This document shows positions 35,946-44,975 of a stretch of DNA of 64,000 nucleotides, piece by piece. Positions within the stretch are counted from its first letter, which is position 1. Every line of letters begins with the position of its first letter. Where the stretch lies: the NCBI GenBank assembly GCA_963786395.1, contig CAWAZD010000018.1, positions 38,746-102,745 of the forward strand, written 5' to 3'. A program made the translations under genes and the position numbers. Under the pieces are notes generated by a model. That model was not told where the DNA came from and searched no databases. It worked only from the letters and a program-made list of their open reading frames with translations. Source of the DNA: Fen-1301 sp963786395 (GTDB lineage Bacteria; Bacteroidota; Ignavibacteria; Ignavibacteriales; Ignavibacteriaceae).

Positions 35946-37883
35946 ATGAATAAAATTAAAGTAACCTTTCCTGACGGCAACTCTAAGGAATTTGATAAAG
36001 GCGTTTCTGCCTATCAAGTTGCGGAATCCATTTCACCCAGACTTGCCGAAGATGCTCTTGCGGCAGTTGTCAATGCTGATGTAAAAGAATTAAATTCTCC
36101 AATTAATAGTGATGCAACAATAAAGTTCCTTACTTTTGCTGATGATGAAGGTAAGCACGTTTACTGGCATTCAACATCTCATATTCTTGCTCATGCTATA
36201 AAGTCATTTTACCCTGAAGCAAAATTCGGTGTTGGTCCCGCTATTGAATCCGGTTTTTATTATGACATTGATATAAATTCTCAAATATCTGAAGACGATT
36301 TTAAGAAAATTGAAGACAAGATGATCCAGATTGCTAAGGAGAATAATCCTTTCATTCGCGAAGAACTTTCTAAGGAAAATGCCCTCGATTATTTCGGTAA
36401 GATAGGGGATAACTATAAGACCGAAATTATTTCGGAAATAAATGATAGTGAAATGACGATCTCCATATATAAGGAAGGTCAGTTTACTGATTTATGCACC
36501 GGACCCCATCTGCCATCAACAGGCAAACTAAAGTATGTTAAATTGTTGAGCGTTTCCGGTTCATACTGGCGCGGCAATGAGAAGAACAAACAGCTCCAGA
36601 GAATCTATGGAATATCCTTCCCTAAAAAGAAAATGCTCGATGATTATCTGGTTTTCCTCGAAGAGGCAAAGAAAAGAGATCACCGCAGACTTGGGAAAGA
36701 ACTTGAACTTTTTATGTTCTCACAGAAAATAGGCACAGGACTTCCTGTATGGCTTCCCAAAGGAACTGTCTTAAGAGAAACTCTTGAAAATTTCCTTCGT
36801 GAAGAACAAAAGAAAAGAGGATATCTGCCTGTCATTACTCCGCATATTGGAAATATAAATCTTTATAAAACCAGCGGTCATTATCCTTATTACAGCGACA
36901 GCCAGTTTCCGCCGCTGAAGTTTCCTGATAGCGATGAAGAATATCTTCTTAAACCAATGAACTGTCCTCATCATTTTCAGATCTATGCCCATAAACAAAG
37001 AAGTTACCGCGACCTTCCGATCAGGCTTGCTGAGTTCGGTACTGTTTACAGATACGAACAGTCGGGAGAGCTTAATGGATTAACCCGTGTACGATGTTTC
37101 GCTGTTGATGATTCTCATATGTTTGTAAGGGACGATCAGTTAAAAGATGAATTATGCAATGTAATTGATTTAATTCAACACGTGTTTACCGTGATGGGAT
37201 TTAAGGATTTTACTACCCAACTTTCATTCAGAGATGCTAACGATGAAAAGTACGGCGGCGATAAGAGCCTTTGGGACAGGGCTCAGCGTGAGATTAAAGA
37301 AGCCGCTGATGAGATGAAATTGAATTACCATATTGAAGAAGGTGAAGCTGCTTTCTATGGACCAAAAATTGATTTCATGGTTAAGGATGCTCTTGGCAGG
37401 AAATGGCAGTTAGGTACCGTACAAATTGATTATGTTATGCCTGAAAGATTTAATCTTGAATATATTGGCAGCGATGGTCTTAAACATCGCCCTGTTGTAA
37501 TTCATAGAGCTCCATTTGGTTCTCTTGAAAGATTTATCGGTGTACTGATTGAACATTTTGCAGGCGAATTTCCTTTATGGCTTGCACCGGTTCAGGCAGT
37601 AATTATCCCCTTAAGTGAAGGGTTCGCGGAATATTCAAAGCAAGTCCTCGAAGAGTTCAAAAAGAACGGCATAAGGGTCGAATTTGATGATAGAAATGAG
37701 AAAGTAGGATATAAGATAAGAGAATGTGAAGTAAAAAAAGTCCCTTATATGATAATTTGCGGAGAAAAAGAGAGAGCAGCAGGCAATATATCGGTTAGAC
37801 AACACAAAAAAGGAGACCTCGGTTCTTTGTCTTTATCCGAATTTTTGAGTAAAATTAAAGATGAAATATTAAATAAATTATAA
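35946..37883 (+). CDS. thrS: Threonyl-tRNA synthetase
   Basis: A 645-residue class II synthetase. TGS domain at the N terminus (KVTFPDGNSKEFDKG), editing domain with HSTSHILAHA and CTGPHLPSTG, catalytic core with LKPMNCPHHFQIYA, AEFGTVYRYEQSGEL, and FYGPKIDF, motif 3 HRAPFGSLERFIGVLIEH, and the anticodon-binding domain. The frame is open through the upstream tRNA, but the true start is the ATG at 35946 (MNKIKVTFPDG). It leads the thrS-infC-rpmI-rplT unit found in many bacteria. Confidence 0.96.
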   Translation: MNKIKVTFPDGNSKEFDKGVSAYQVAESISPRLAEDALAAVVNADVKELNSPINSDATIKFLTFADDEGKHVYWHSTSHILAHAIKSFYPEAKFGVGPAIESGFYYDIDINSQISEDDFKKIEDKMIQIAKENNPFIREELSKENALDYFGKIGDNYKTEIISEINDSEMTISIYKEGQFTDLCTGPHLPSTGKLKYVKLLSVSGSYWRGNEKNKQLQRIYGISFPKKKMLDDYLVFLEEAKKRDHRRLGKELELFMFSQKIGTGLPVWLPKGTVLRETLENFLREEQKKRGYLPVITPHIGNINLYKTSGHYPYYSDSQFPPLKFPDSDEEYLLKPMNCPHHFQIYAHKQRSYRDLPIRLAEFGTVYRYEQSGELNGLTRVRCFAVDDSHMFVRDDQLKDELCNVIDLIQHVFTVMGFKDFTTQLSFRDANDEKYGGDKSLWDRAQREIKEAADEMKLNYHIEEGEAAFYGPKIDFMVKDALGRKWQLGTVQIDYVMPERFNLEYIGSDGLKHRPVVIHRAPFGSLERFIGVLIEHFAGEFPLWLAPVQAVIIPLSEGFAEYSKQVLEEFKKNGIRVEFDDRNEKVGYKIRECEVKKVPYMIICGEKERAAGNISVRQHKKGDLGSLSLSEFLSKIKDEILNKL

Positions 37884-37905
37884 AAAACAACTTTAGAGGT
37901 ACTTT

Positions 37906-38439
37906 ATCGTTCAACCAGAAAGCGTTCGCGTAAATGAGGAGATTAAAGCTCCTAAAATCAGAGTAATAGATGTTGATGGTACGCAGTTAGGAATTTTTAC
38001 AGTTAGAGACGCATTAAGAATGTCCCAGGAAAGGCAGTTGGACCTAGTGGAAATAGCTCCTCAGGCAAAACCGCCGGTATGTAAGATAATCGATTTTGGA
38101 AAGTTCAAATACGAAGCGCAGAAAAGGGAGAAGATTCAAAGGAAAAACCAGCAGATTACTTTATTAAAAGAGATTCGGCTTCATCCTAATACAGATGTCC
38201 ATGATTTTGAGTTTAAACTAAAGCATGCTCAGAATTTTATTGGTGAAGGGAATAAAGTAAAAGTTTGTGTTATGTTCAAAGGAAGAGAAATGGCTTACCA
38301 GGAACAGGGTGAATCTCTTCTTAAAAGATTTATTGAAAAAACCGAGGAGATAGCTAAAGTTGAATCTCCTATTAAAATGGAAGGCAGGAATATGAATATT
38401 ATTCTTGTCCCGGCTGCTAAGAATAAAAAGAAATCATAA
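37906..38439 (+). CDS. infC: Translation initiation factor IF-3, apparent AUC start codon
   Basis: IF-3 keeps ribosomal subunits apart and proofreads initiator tRNA. The N-terminal domain (VRVNEEIKAPKIRVIDVDG) is encoded upstream of the first ATG at 38020, and between the in-frame TAG at 37894-37896 and that ATG there is no ATG, GTG or TTG. The codon ATC at 37906 lies six bases after GAGG (37896-37899) and gives a 177-residue protein of normal size. E. coli infC uses AUU, which lets IF-3 repress its own translation; AUC here is the likely equivalent. The C-terminal domain (KEIRLHPNTDVHDFEFKL, VCVMFKGREMAYQEQG) is intact. Confidence 0.9.
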   Translation: MVQPESVRVNEEIKAPKIRVIDVDGTQLGIFTVRDALRMSQERQLDLVEIAPQAKPPVCKIIDFGKFKYEAQKREKIQRKNQQITLLKEIRLHPNTDVHDFEFKLKHAQNFIGEGNKVKVCVMFKGREMAYQEQGESLLKRFIEKTEEIAKVESPIKMEGRNMNIILVPAAKNKKKS

Positions 38440-38453
38440 CAGGATAAATAAAT

Positions 38454-38645
38454 ATGCCAAAAATGAAAAGTCAAAGTGGAGCAGGTAAGACCTTCAGGAA
38501 AACTGCTTCCGGGAAGTATAAAAGAAAAAGTGCCCTAAAAAGCCATATTCTTACTTCCAAGAGTACTAAAAGAAAAAGAAAATTAAGACGTTCAACTCTG
38601 GTTTCCACCGCTGAGTCGAAACGTGTTAAAATAATGCTCCAATAA
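38454..38645 (+). CDS. rpmI: Ribosomal protein bL35
   Basis: A 63-residue, very basic protein beginning MPKMKSQSGAGKTFRKTASG, the bL35 signature, with KSTKRKRKLRRSTLVS. It follows infC by 14 bases and precedes rplT by 19, the classic infC-rpmI-rplT order. Confidence 0.95.
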   Translation: MPKMKSQSGAGKTFRKTASGKYKRKSALKSHILTSKSTKRKRKLRRSTLVSTAESKRVKIMLQ

Positions 38646-38664
38646 TATAAAGAGGTAAAGGAAA

Positions 38665-39012
38665 ATGCCCCGTTCTAAAAATAAAGTAGCATCCCACAGA
38701 CATAGAAAAAACATACTGAAGCTTGCCAAAGGATATTGGGGTGCTCGCAGCAAAGTATATACTGTCGCAAAAAACCATGTTGAAAAAGGTTTGTGCCACG
38801 CGTACCGCGACAGGAAGCTTAAGAAAAGAACTTTCAGACAAATCTGGATTGTGCGTATAAACGCCGGCGCAAGAGCCAACGGTACTACATATTCCAGACT
38901 TATTCATGCTCTTGATACCAAGGGTGTTAATATAAACAGAAAAGTTCTCGCAAGCTTAGCATTAGAAAATCCAGCCGCATTTACTGAACTAGTTACATTT
39001 TCGGCTAATTAA
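38665..39012 (+). CDS. rplT: Ribosomal protein bL20
   Basis: A 115-residue protein with MPRSKNKVASHRHRKNILKLAKGYWG and the RDRKLKKRTFRQIWIVRINA core of bL20, split here into two remarks: the long basic N-terminal helix and the globular C-terminal domain (RLIHALDTKGVNINRKVLA). An early 23S rRNA assembly protein; in other bacteria it represses its own operon. An inverted repeat follows the stop codon. Confidence 0.96.
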   Translation: MPRSKNKVASHRHRKNILKLAKGYWGARSKVYTVAKNHVEKGLCHAYRDRKLKKRTFRQIWIVRINAGARANGTTYSRLIHALDTKGVNINRKVLASLALENPAAFTELVTFSAN

Positions 39013-39070
39013 TAATTTACCCTCTTAAAGTATAAATTCATTTATTTATCTTTCGGAGGGTATTATTTTA
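39011..39070 (+). terminator. Putative terminator or attenuator between rplT and pheS
   Basis: TACCCTC (39018-39024) pairs with GAGGGTA (39056-39062); flanking AATAA/TTATT can extend the stem with a two-base bulge, and a T-rich run follows. The loop is long (31 bases), so it is less certain than a compact terminator. A leader effect on pheS is possible; no leader peptide is visible. Confidence 0.5.
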
Positions 39071-39089
39071 AATATTTGAAATTCTGATT

Positions 39090-40103
39090 ATGATTACAGA
39101 CAATATTACATCAGTGTCAATTGAATTTGATAAAGATCTCGCTCAGGTTATTAACCTTAAAGATCTTGAAGAATTAAGACTTAAATATCTAAGCAGAAAC
39201 GGACTTGTTTCAAATCTTTTTGAAAAGTTGAAGGAAGTCCCCAAAGAGGAGAAACCTGTTATCGGAGGTAAACTTAATGTTCTCAGGAGTTATGTCACTG
39301 ATCATTTCAATTCGCTCAAACTAAAACTCGAATCTGAAGAAACTACTACTTCACAAATTCTTGATCTTACACTCCCGGGCAGGGAAAAACAAATCGGCAG
39401 TAAACATATTTTAACCCAGACGGTAGATGAAATTAAATCTATATTTAAAGGAATGGGATTCTCTGTTGCTGAAGGTCCTGAACTTGAATCAGATTGGTAT
39501 AATTTCGGTGCGCTCAATTTCGCACCCGATCATCCCGCCAGGGATATGCAGGATACTTTTTTTATTTCCAAAGAATTCCTGCTCAGAACTCATACCTCTC
39601 CGGTTCAGGCAAGAGTTATGGAAAAACATCAGCCGCCTATCAGAACAATTATGCCCGGAAGAGTTTACAGGAATGAAGCAGTGAACGCAAGAAGCTATTG
39701 CATGTTCCACCAGGTTGAAGGATTGGTGATTGATACTGATATAACTTTTGCGGAACTGAAAGGAACACTGGTTTACTTTGCAAAACAGTTTTACGGCAAC
39801 AGTCTTAAATATAGGTTCAGGGCAAGCTTCTTTCCATTCACTGAACCAAGCGCGGAAATGGATATAACATGTTATATCTGCGGTGGCAAAGGCTGCAAGA
39901 TATGTAAACACACCGGTTGGCTTGAAATCCTTGGCTGTGGTATGGTAGATCCAAACGTACTTAATAATTTTAATATCGATACAGAAAAATATACCGGTTA
40001 TGCTTTCGGCATGGGAATAGAAAGAACTGCAATGCTTAAGTATAACATCCAGGATATAAGGGTATTCTTTGAAAATGATTATAGATTTCTAAAACAGTTT
40101 TAA
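39090..40103 (+). CDS. pheS: Phenylalanyl-tRNA synthetase alpha subunit
   Basis: A 337-residue class II catalytic subunit. N-terminal coiled-coil, then DLTLPGREKQIGSKHILTQT, motif 2 GRVYRNEAVNARSYCMFHQ, FPFTEPSAEMDI, and motif 3 GFGMGIERTAMLKYN... (FGMGIERTAMLKY). It carries a CYICGGKGCKICKHTGW segment, a four-cysteine knuckle that some Bacteroidota PheS have and that may bind zinc. pheT follows after 12 bases. Confidence 0.96.
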   Translation: MITDNITSVSIEFDKDLAQVINLKDLEELRLKYLSRNGLVSNLFEKLKEVPKEEKPVIGGKLNVLRSYVTDHFNSLKLKLESEETTTSQILDLTLPGREKQIGSKHILTQTVDEIKSIFKGMGFSVAEGPELESDWYNFGALNFAPDHPARDMQDTFFISKEFLLRTHTSPVQARVMEKHQPPIRTIMPGRVYRNEAVNARSYCMFHQVEGLVIDTDITFAELKGTLVYFAKQFYGNSLKYRFRASFFPFTEPSAEMDITCYICGGKGCKICKHTGWLEILGCGMVDPNVLNNFNIDTEKYTGYAFGMGIERTAMLKYNIQDIRVFFENDYRFLKQF

Positions 40104-40115
40104 TCAGGAGGAAAA

Positions 40116-42527
40116 ATGAAAATATCATTGAACTGGTTAAAACAATATGTTAACCTCGAAAATATTCCGCTTAATGATCTGGTTGAGAAACTTACTCTGT
40201 CAGGACTTGAAGTTGAAGATGTTGTTGATGAATCAGCCAGACTAGAAAATTTTGTAGTTGGATACGTTAAAGAAAAGAAGAAACATCCTAATGCGGATAA
40301 ACTTTCTCTATGCGTTATTTCAACCGGTGATGAAGAGTTCCAGGTTGTCTGCGGTGCTCCTAATGTTGAGCAGGGACAGAAAGTAATATTTGCAAAAATC
40401 GGCGCGGTTGTTCCTAACGGCGGATTTACAATTGGCAAAGCTAAATTACGCGGTGTTGAATCATTTGGGATGCTATGCTCAGAATCAGAATTAGAACTTA
40501 GTGATGACCATTCCGGATTGAAAATTCTTGATCCTTCAATTAAAGAAGGCACCCTTGTTAGCAAAGCCTTAGGATTAAATGACGTGATTCTTGAAATTGG
40601 AATTACACCTAATCGTCCTGATGCTCTTTCACATTTGGGTATAGCAAGAGATTTGTCTGCTATATATAATCTGGAAATGAAATTTCCTGAGATCCCGGAT
40701 TCAGCAAAAGGACTGAAATCAATTAAAGAATTTGCCTCAATTGAGATTGAAGATGCAATAAATTGTCCCCGCTATTCATCCAAAGTTGTTACTGGTGTAA
40801 AAATAAAAGAATCTCCTTTATGGCTGCAGGAGAATTTAAAAAAGATTGGTTTAAGACCGATAAATAATGTCGTTGATGTTACAAACTTCGTGATGCATGA
40901 AATGGGGCAGCCTCTTCATGCCTTTGATCTTGACCGGCTATCCGGACACAAGATTATTGTAAAAAGTACTACTGAAGAAAGTACATTCAAAACGCTCGAT
41001 TCTAAAGACCGCAAGCTCAATCCCGGTACCCTTATGATTTGTGATGCCGAAAAACCTGTTGCTATAGCGGGTGTTATGGGTGGCGAGAATTCCGAAGTAA
41101 GTAATGAATCAACAAATATTCTAATTGAAAGCGCTTACTTTAATCCTACAAGTATCAGGAAAACATCTAAATATTTAGGGCTCAGCACTGATGCCTCTTA
41201 TAGGTTCGAAAGAGGAACCGATCCTTTAAATACCATGCGTGCTGCTGAAAGAGCTGCATCTCTGATAGCACAAATCGGGGAGGGGATTATCGCAGAAGGT
41301 TCTATTGATGTTTATCCCGTAAAAATAAATAACCTCGAAGTTATTTTAAGAATTAAAAGAATTGAAAGAATATTAGGCTATACTATCCCGAATGAGAATA
41401 TTGTAAGTATACTCGAGAAACTTGGTATTGAAATAATCAGCAGGAATGAATCAGAGCTGAAAGTATCCGTGCCTCCATTCCGTCCTGATATTGAAAGAGA
41501 AATTGATCTGATAGAAGAAGTTGCAAGGATTTACGGATATGACAATATCCCTGCCATTGACAAGATTTCTTCGAGTCTCTCTGAAAAATATGATGAAGCT
41601 GCCTTTGTTGATGAATTAAAAAATACTGCTACTGCTCTTGGATTTTTTGAAATGGTTAACAATCCTATGCAGTCTGAAGCCTCAGCTTCACTTACCGGGA
41701 ATAAGATTGCTCTTTTAAATCCTCAAAGTCAGGATATGCTTTATCTCAGGACATCTCTGATTCCCGGAGCGCTGGAAACTGTTTCCCGGAATATAAAACA
41801 TGGGGAAAAGAATCTCATGCTTTTTGAAATAGGGAATGTATTCAATAAAAAAGATGATACTGGAATCAACAATTTCGGAGATTTCACTGAAAAGACGAGT
41901 CTTTTACTGATAATTTCCGGGAAAGAGAATGAGAAAGGGTGGAATTGTCAGGAATCAATATTTGACTTTTATTCATTAAAAGGTTTCATTAACAGTTTCA
42001 ATAATAAGTTTTCGCTTGACAATGTTTTAAGAGATTCCTATTATTTCACTGGAAATAGTATATATGATTACTATTTTGAGAAGCAGGCAGGAAGTCTTGT
42101 TGCCGGTTCAGGAGGTAAAATATCAAAGGATATCCTGAAAAAGTTTGATATTAATCAGGACGTTTATTGTTTTGAATATGAGGTTCAGTCATTAATTCCG
42201 GTTTTACTCGGCAACAGCCGGAGTTACAGCGAACTTCTAAAGTTCCCGAAAGTTCAAAGAGATTTTGCTTTTATATTCGATAAATCAGTAACTTATGTTG
42301 AAGTTATTGAATTTATTAGACAAACAACATCAGGATTAGTGAAATCGGTTAATTTATTTGACCTTTTTGAAAGTGATTCACTTGGTGCTGATAAAAAGAG
42401 CATGGCTTTTGCTTTAGAGTTTTATGATATTGAAAAAACTCTGAAAGAAGAAGAAGTCGATAAAGAATTTAATAAACTGATAAATTCTATTAGTAAAAAG
42501 TTTAATGCCAAATTACGAGGGAATTAA
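40116..42527 (+). CDS. pheT: Phenylalanyl-tRNA synthetase beta subunit
   Basis: An 803-residue subunit that binds tRNA-Phe and edits mischarged Tyr. Domains in order: EMAP-like tRNA-binding domain (VVGYVKEKKKHPNADKLSLC), B3/B4 editing domain (NVVDVTNFVMHEMGQPLHAF), B5 domain (PPFRPDIEREIDLIEEVAR), catalytic-like domain, and the C-terminal ferredoxin-like anticodon-binding domain (FPKVQRDFAFIFDKSV). AGGAGG precedes the ATG. Full length and unbroken. Confidence 0.96.
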   Translation: MKISLNWLKQYVNLENIPLNDLVEKLTLSGLEVEDVVDESARLENFVVGYVKEKKKHPNADKLSLCVISTGDEEFQVVCGAPNVEQGQKVIFAKIGAVVPNGGFTIGKAKLRGVESFGMLCSESELELSDDHSGLKILDPSIKEGTLVSKALGLNDVILEIGITPNRPDALSHLGIARDLSAIYNLEMKFPEIPDSAKGLKSIKEFASIEIEDAINCPRYSSKVVTGVKIKESPLWLQENLKKIGLRPINNVVDVTNFVMHEMGQPLHAFDLDRLSGHKIIVKSTTEESTFKTLDSKDRKLNPGTLMICDAEKPVAIAGVMGGENSEVSNESTNILIESAYFNPTSIRKTSKYLGLSTDASYRFERGTDPLNTMRAAERAASLIAQIGEGIIAEGSIDVYPVKINNLEVILRIKRIERILGYTIPNENIVSILEKLGIEIISRNESELKVSVPPFRPDIEREIDLIEEVARIYGYDNIPAIDKISSSLSEKYDEAAFVDELKNTATALGFFEMVNNPMQSEASASLTGNKIALLNPQSQDMLYLRTSLIPGALETVSRNIKHGEKNLMLFEIGNVFNKKDDTGINNFGDFTEKTSLLLIISGKENEKGWNCQESIFDFYSLKGFINSFNNKFSLDNVLRDSYYFTGNSIYDYYFEKQAGSLVAGSGGKISKDILKKFDINQDVYCFEYEVQSLIPVLLGNSRSYSELLKFPKVQRDFAFIFDKSVTYVEVIEFIRQTTSGLVKSVNLFDLFESDSLGADKKSMAFALEFYDIEKTLKEEEVDKEFNKLINSISKKFNAKLRGN

Positions 42528-42839
42528 TTGGCCGAATACTCTAAATATGACACTTTGTCAAAAGACCTTGGACTGATTGAGATGCAGGTTTCTGTATTAT
42601 CCACAAAATACAAAGACGCTGTTGAAAGAAATCAGGAATTGGAAAAATTTATTGAGGATCTGCAAAAAGAAAGTGCAGTTCTTAACAAGAAAATTGCTAA
42701 ATTAGAGAGTGAACCTGGCAGTCTGCCTTTTGAAGGAAACCAGGCTCTATTCAGTTCATTAAATACAAAGGAGCGAGAGGAATTAAAAATAAAGTTAAAG
42801 AGTTTGATTACAAAAATTGATAGTCATATAAGTTCTTAA
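42528..42839 (+). CDS. Small coiled-coil protein (ZapB-like position)
   Basis: A 103-residue protein starting at a TTG right after the pheT stop. The first two thirds form a heptad-rich coiled coil (YKDAVERNQELEKFIEDL, LNKKIAKLES); the C terminus is a short helix (REELKIKLKSLITKID). The gene sits between pheT and zapA, where Bacteroidota often have a small coiled-coil division-associated protein; a ZapB-like role is inference from position only. Confidence 0.65.
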   Translation: MAEYSKYDTLSKDLGLIEMQVSVLSTKYKDAVERNQELEKFIEDLQKESAVLNKKIAKLESEPGSLPFEGNQALFSSLNTKEREELKIKLKSLITKIDSHISS

Positions 42840-42869
42840 TAATACTGATCGTTTGATGGAAAGACATAT

Positions 42870-43166
42870 ATGAGCGATAAAAAGAAGCTGAAAATAAAAA
42901 TATTTGATAAAGAATATTCTTTACTTGTTGAAAATGAGGAAATTGCAAAGGAGCTTGCGGTCTACGTTAATAAAGTAATGGAAGAGACCAAGGACGAGCT
43001 GCCTGACCAACCTGTGCAAACTATTGCAATTATTGCATGTTTGAATATTGCGTATGATCTATTTCTGGAGAAAAATAACAACAGAGAATTTCTTATTCAG
43101 GCAACTGATAAAGTAAAGAAAATAAAGCTCCTTTTGAGCGTTCCCGATATGTCCAGCCCATCTTAA
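42870..43166 (+). CDS. zapA: Cell division protein ZapA
   Basis: A 98-residue FtsZ-ring-associated protein. LKIKIFDKEYSLLVENEE is the N-terminal beta-hairpin, followed by VYVNKVMEETK and the helical segment IAIIACLNIAYDLFLEKN. ZapA crosslinks FtsZ filaments. It is followed by the 6S-like RNA and rny, an order conserved in many bacteria and helpful for both calls. Confidence 0.88.
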   Translation: MSDKKKLKIKIFDKEYSLLVENEEIAKELAVYVNKVMEETKDELPDQPVQTIAIIACLNIAYDLFLEKNNNREFLIQATDKVKKIKLLLSVPDMSSPS

Positions 43167-43174
43167 TAAAAATT

Positions 43175-43386
43175 AGACCGCACTGTCAGTCCATAAACAA
43201 TGGAAAATTAACTTTAATGCAATTGGGTTTCTGACTTTCAGCGTCTATTGCAGGCCTCATCTATGATTTATTTCATAGACTCCGGTTTACCGGGGCAGTG
43301 GAAGCAAAAAGCGTTTGGGCAGGTTCCCACAATGTGTGCGATATGAGATTTTCCCTGGTTTCTCTGTGACTGACATGTGCGGATTT
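43175..43386 (+). ncRNA. ssrS: 6S RNA candidate
   Basis: The 240-base gap between zapA and rny can fold as a long, interrupted hairpin. The closing stem pairs CCGCACTGTCAGT (43178-43190) with ACTGACATGTGCGG (43369-43382), with one bulged T. Further in, GGAAAAT (43202-43208) pairs with ATTTTCC (43348-43354). The tip contains CTATGA/TCATAG and CCGGTTTACCGG hairpins. 6S RNA, which mimics an open promoter and holds housekeeping RNA polymerase, is often placed next to zapA. No protein frame fits. Exact ends are uncertain. Confidence 0.7.
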
Positions 43387-43408
43387 ATAATCCCACATTG
43401 GAGGTATA

Positions 43409-44974
43409 ATGGATCCATTATTGTTGTTCATACCAATAGTGATCATCCTTTCGGTTTTGTCCGGATATTTAGGTTGGATACTCAATTCTAAAAGTGGTAA
43501 AAATAGTTTAACTATTGCTGAAGAAAAATCTAAACAGATAATTGCTGATGCTCAGAAAGACTCTAATAACCTAAAACGTGAAAAATTACTGGAAGTAAAA
43601 GATGAATGGTATAAAAAGAAGGTCGAATTTGATGGCGAGGTTAACCAAAAACGCCAGAAAATCTCTGCTTTAGAAAAACAACTCATTACTCGTGAAGAGA
43701 ATATTGAAAAGAAATTCGATATCGTTATTAAAAAAGAAAAGGAGAATAAACAATTTGAACGTGAGATACAGGAATTAAAAAAAACAAGTGATTCAAAATT
43801 ATTAGATATTCAGAAAATTGAGGCAGAACAGAACGAGAAATTAGAAAAGATTTCGGGACTTTCATCCGAAGAAGCTAAAAGAATGTTAATGGAAAATATG
43901 GTTAATCAGGCAAAAACTGATATAAATCATACTGTTAAGGATATGTATGAAAAGGCTAAATCGGAAGCAAAAAAAGAAGCCCAGAAAGTTATTGTTCAGG
44001 CAATTCAAAGAACCGCCGCTGATCATTCTATTGAAACCACCGTATCCGTTGTTCAAATTGTCAATGATGATATGAAGGGAAGAATTATTGGAAAAGAAGG
44101 GAGAAATATTCGTGCATTTGAAGCTGCAACCGGTGTTGATGTTATTGTTGATGATACACCTGAAGCAGTAATTCTATCCTCATTCGACCAATTCAGAAGG
44201 GAAGTTGCAAGGGTCTCTCTTGAACGTCTTATTACTGATGGTCGTATCCATCCCGCAAGAATTGAAGAAATTGTTGAGAAAGTTAAATTAGAACTTGAAG
44301 AAGAAATGTTCAGGGACGGGGAAAATACTGTGCTTCAGTTAGGTCTTCATAATATGCACAAAGACCTGATAAAACATATCGGTAAAATGAGGTACCGTTC
44401 AAGTTATGGCCAGAATTTATTACAGCACAGTATTGAAGTTGCCTACCTTACGGGCATCATGGCTGCGGAACTCGGGCTTGATGTTAACCTTGCCAAAAGA
44501 GCAGGACTTCTGCATGACGTTGGTAAAACAGTAGATAAAAATGTTGAAGGTCCTCATGCTCTAATCGGTTATGAAATTACAAAGAAATATAAAGAACATC
44601 CTATTGTAGTTAATGCTGTCGGTTCCCATCATGAAGATATTGAGATGGAACATCCTATATCTCCTTTAGTCCAGGCAGCCGATGCAATCAGCGGTGCCCG
44701 CCCCGGTGCTAGAAGGGAACCTCTTGAAGGTTATGTTAAAAGACTTGAAACTCTCGAAGCTTTGGCTAAATCCTTTGAAGGTGTTGCTAAGACCTATGCT
44801 ATTCAGGCAGGCAGGGAAATAAGAGTTGTTGTTGAACAGGATAAAATTGATGATGTTGTTGCGGAAAAACTTGCTCATGATATAGCCGCCAAGATTGAAA
44901 ATGAAATGGAATATCCCGGTCAGGTTAAGGTTACTGTTATTCGTGAGGTTAGAAAAATAAGTTACGCTAAATAA
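43409..44974 (+). CDS. rny: Ribonuclease Y
   Basis: A 521-residue membrane-bound endoribonuclease that starts mRNA decay. Domains: N-terminal membrane span (LLLFIPIVIILSVLSGYLGW), a long charged coiled coil (about residues 30-200), KH domain (GRIIGKEGRNIRAFEAATG), HD domain with LLHDVGKTVD and GSHHEDIEMEHP, and the RNase Y C-terminal domain (SFEGVAKTYAIQAGREI). AGGAGG-like GGAGGT precedes the ATG. Confidence 0.96.
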   Translation: MDPLLLFIPIVIILSVLSGYLGWILNSKSGKNSLTIAEEKSKQIIADAQKDSNNLKREKLLEVKDEWYKKKVEFDGEVNQKRQKISALEKQLITREENIEKKFDIVIKKEKENKQFEREIQELKKTSDSKLLDIQKIEAEQNEKLEKISGLSSEEAKRMLMENMVNQAKTDINHTVKDMYEKAKSEAKKEAQKVIVQAIQRTAADHSIETTVSVVQIVNDDMKGRIIGKEGRNIRAFEAATGVDVIVDDTPEAVILSSFDQFRREVARVSLERLITDGRIHPARIEEIVEKVKLELEEEMFRDGENTVLQLGLHNMHKDLIKHIGKMRYRSSYGQNLLQHSIEVAYLTGIMAAELGLDVNLAKRAGLLHDVGKTVDKNVEGPHALIGYEITKKYKEHPIVVNAVGSHHEDIEMEHPISPLVQAADAISGARPGARREPLEGYVKRLETLEALAKSFEGVAKTYAIQAGREIRVVVEQDKIDDVVAEKLAHDIAAKIENEMEYPGQVKVTVIREVRKISYAK

Positions 44975-44975
44975 A

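Noticed and set aside
38020..38439. IF-3 starting at ATG 38020
   Set aside because: This would remove most of the N-terminal domain, which is plainly encoded upstream in frame.
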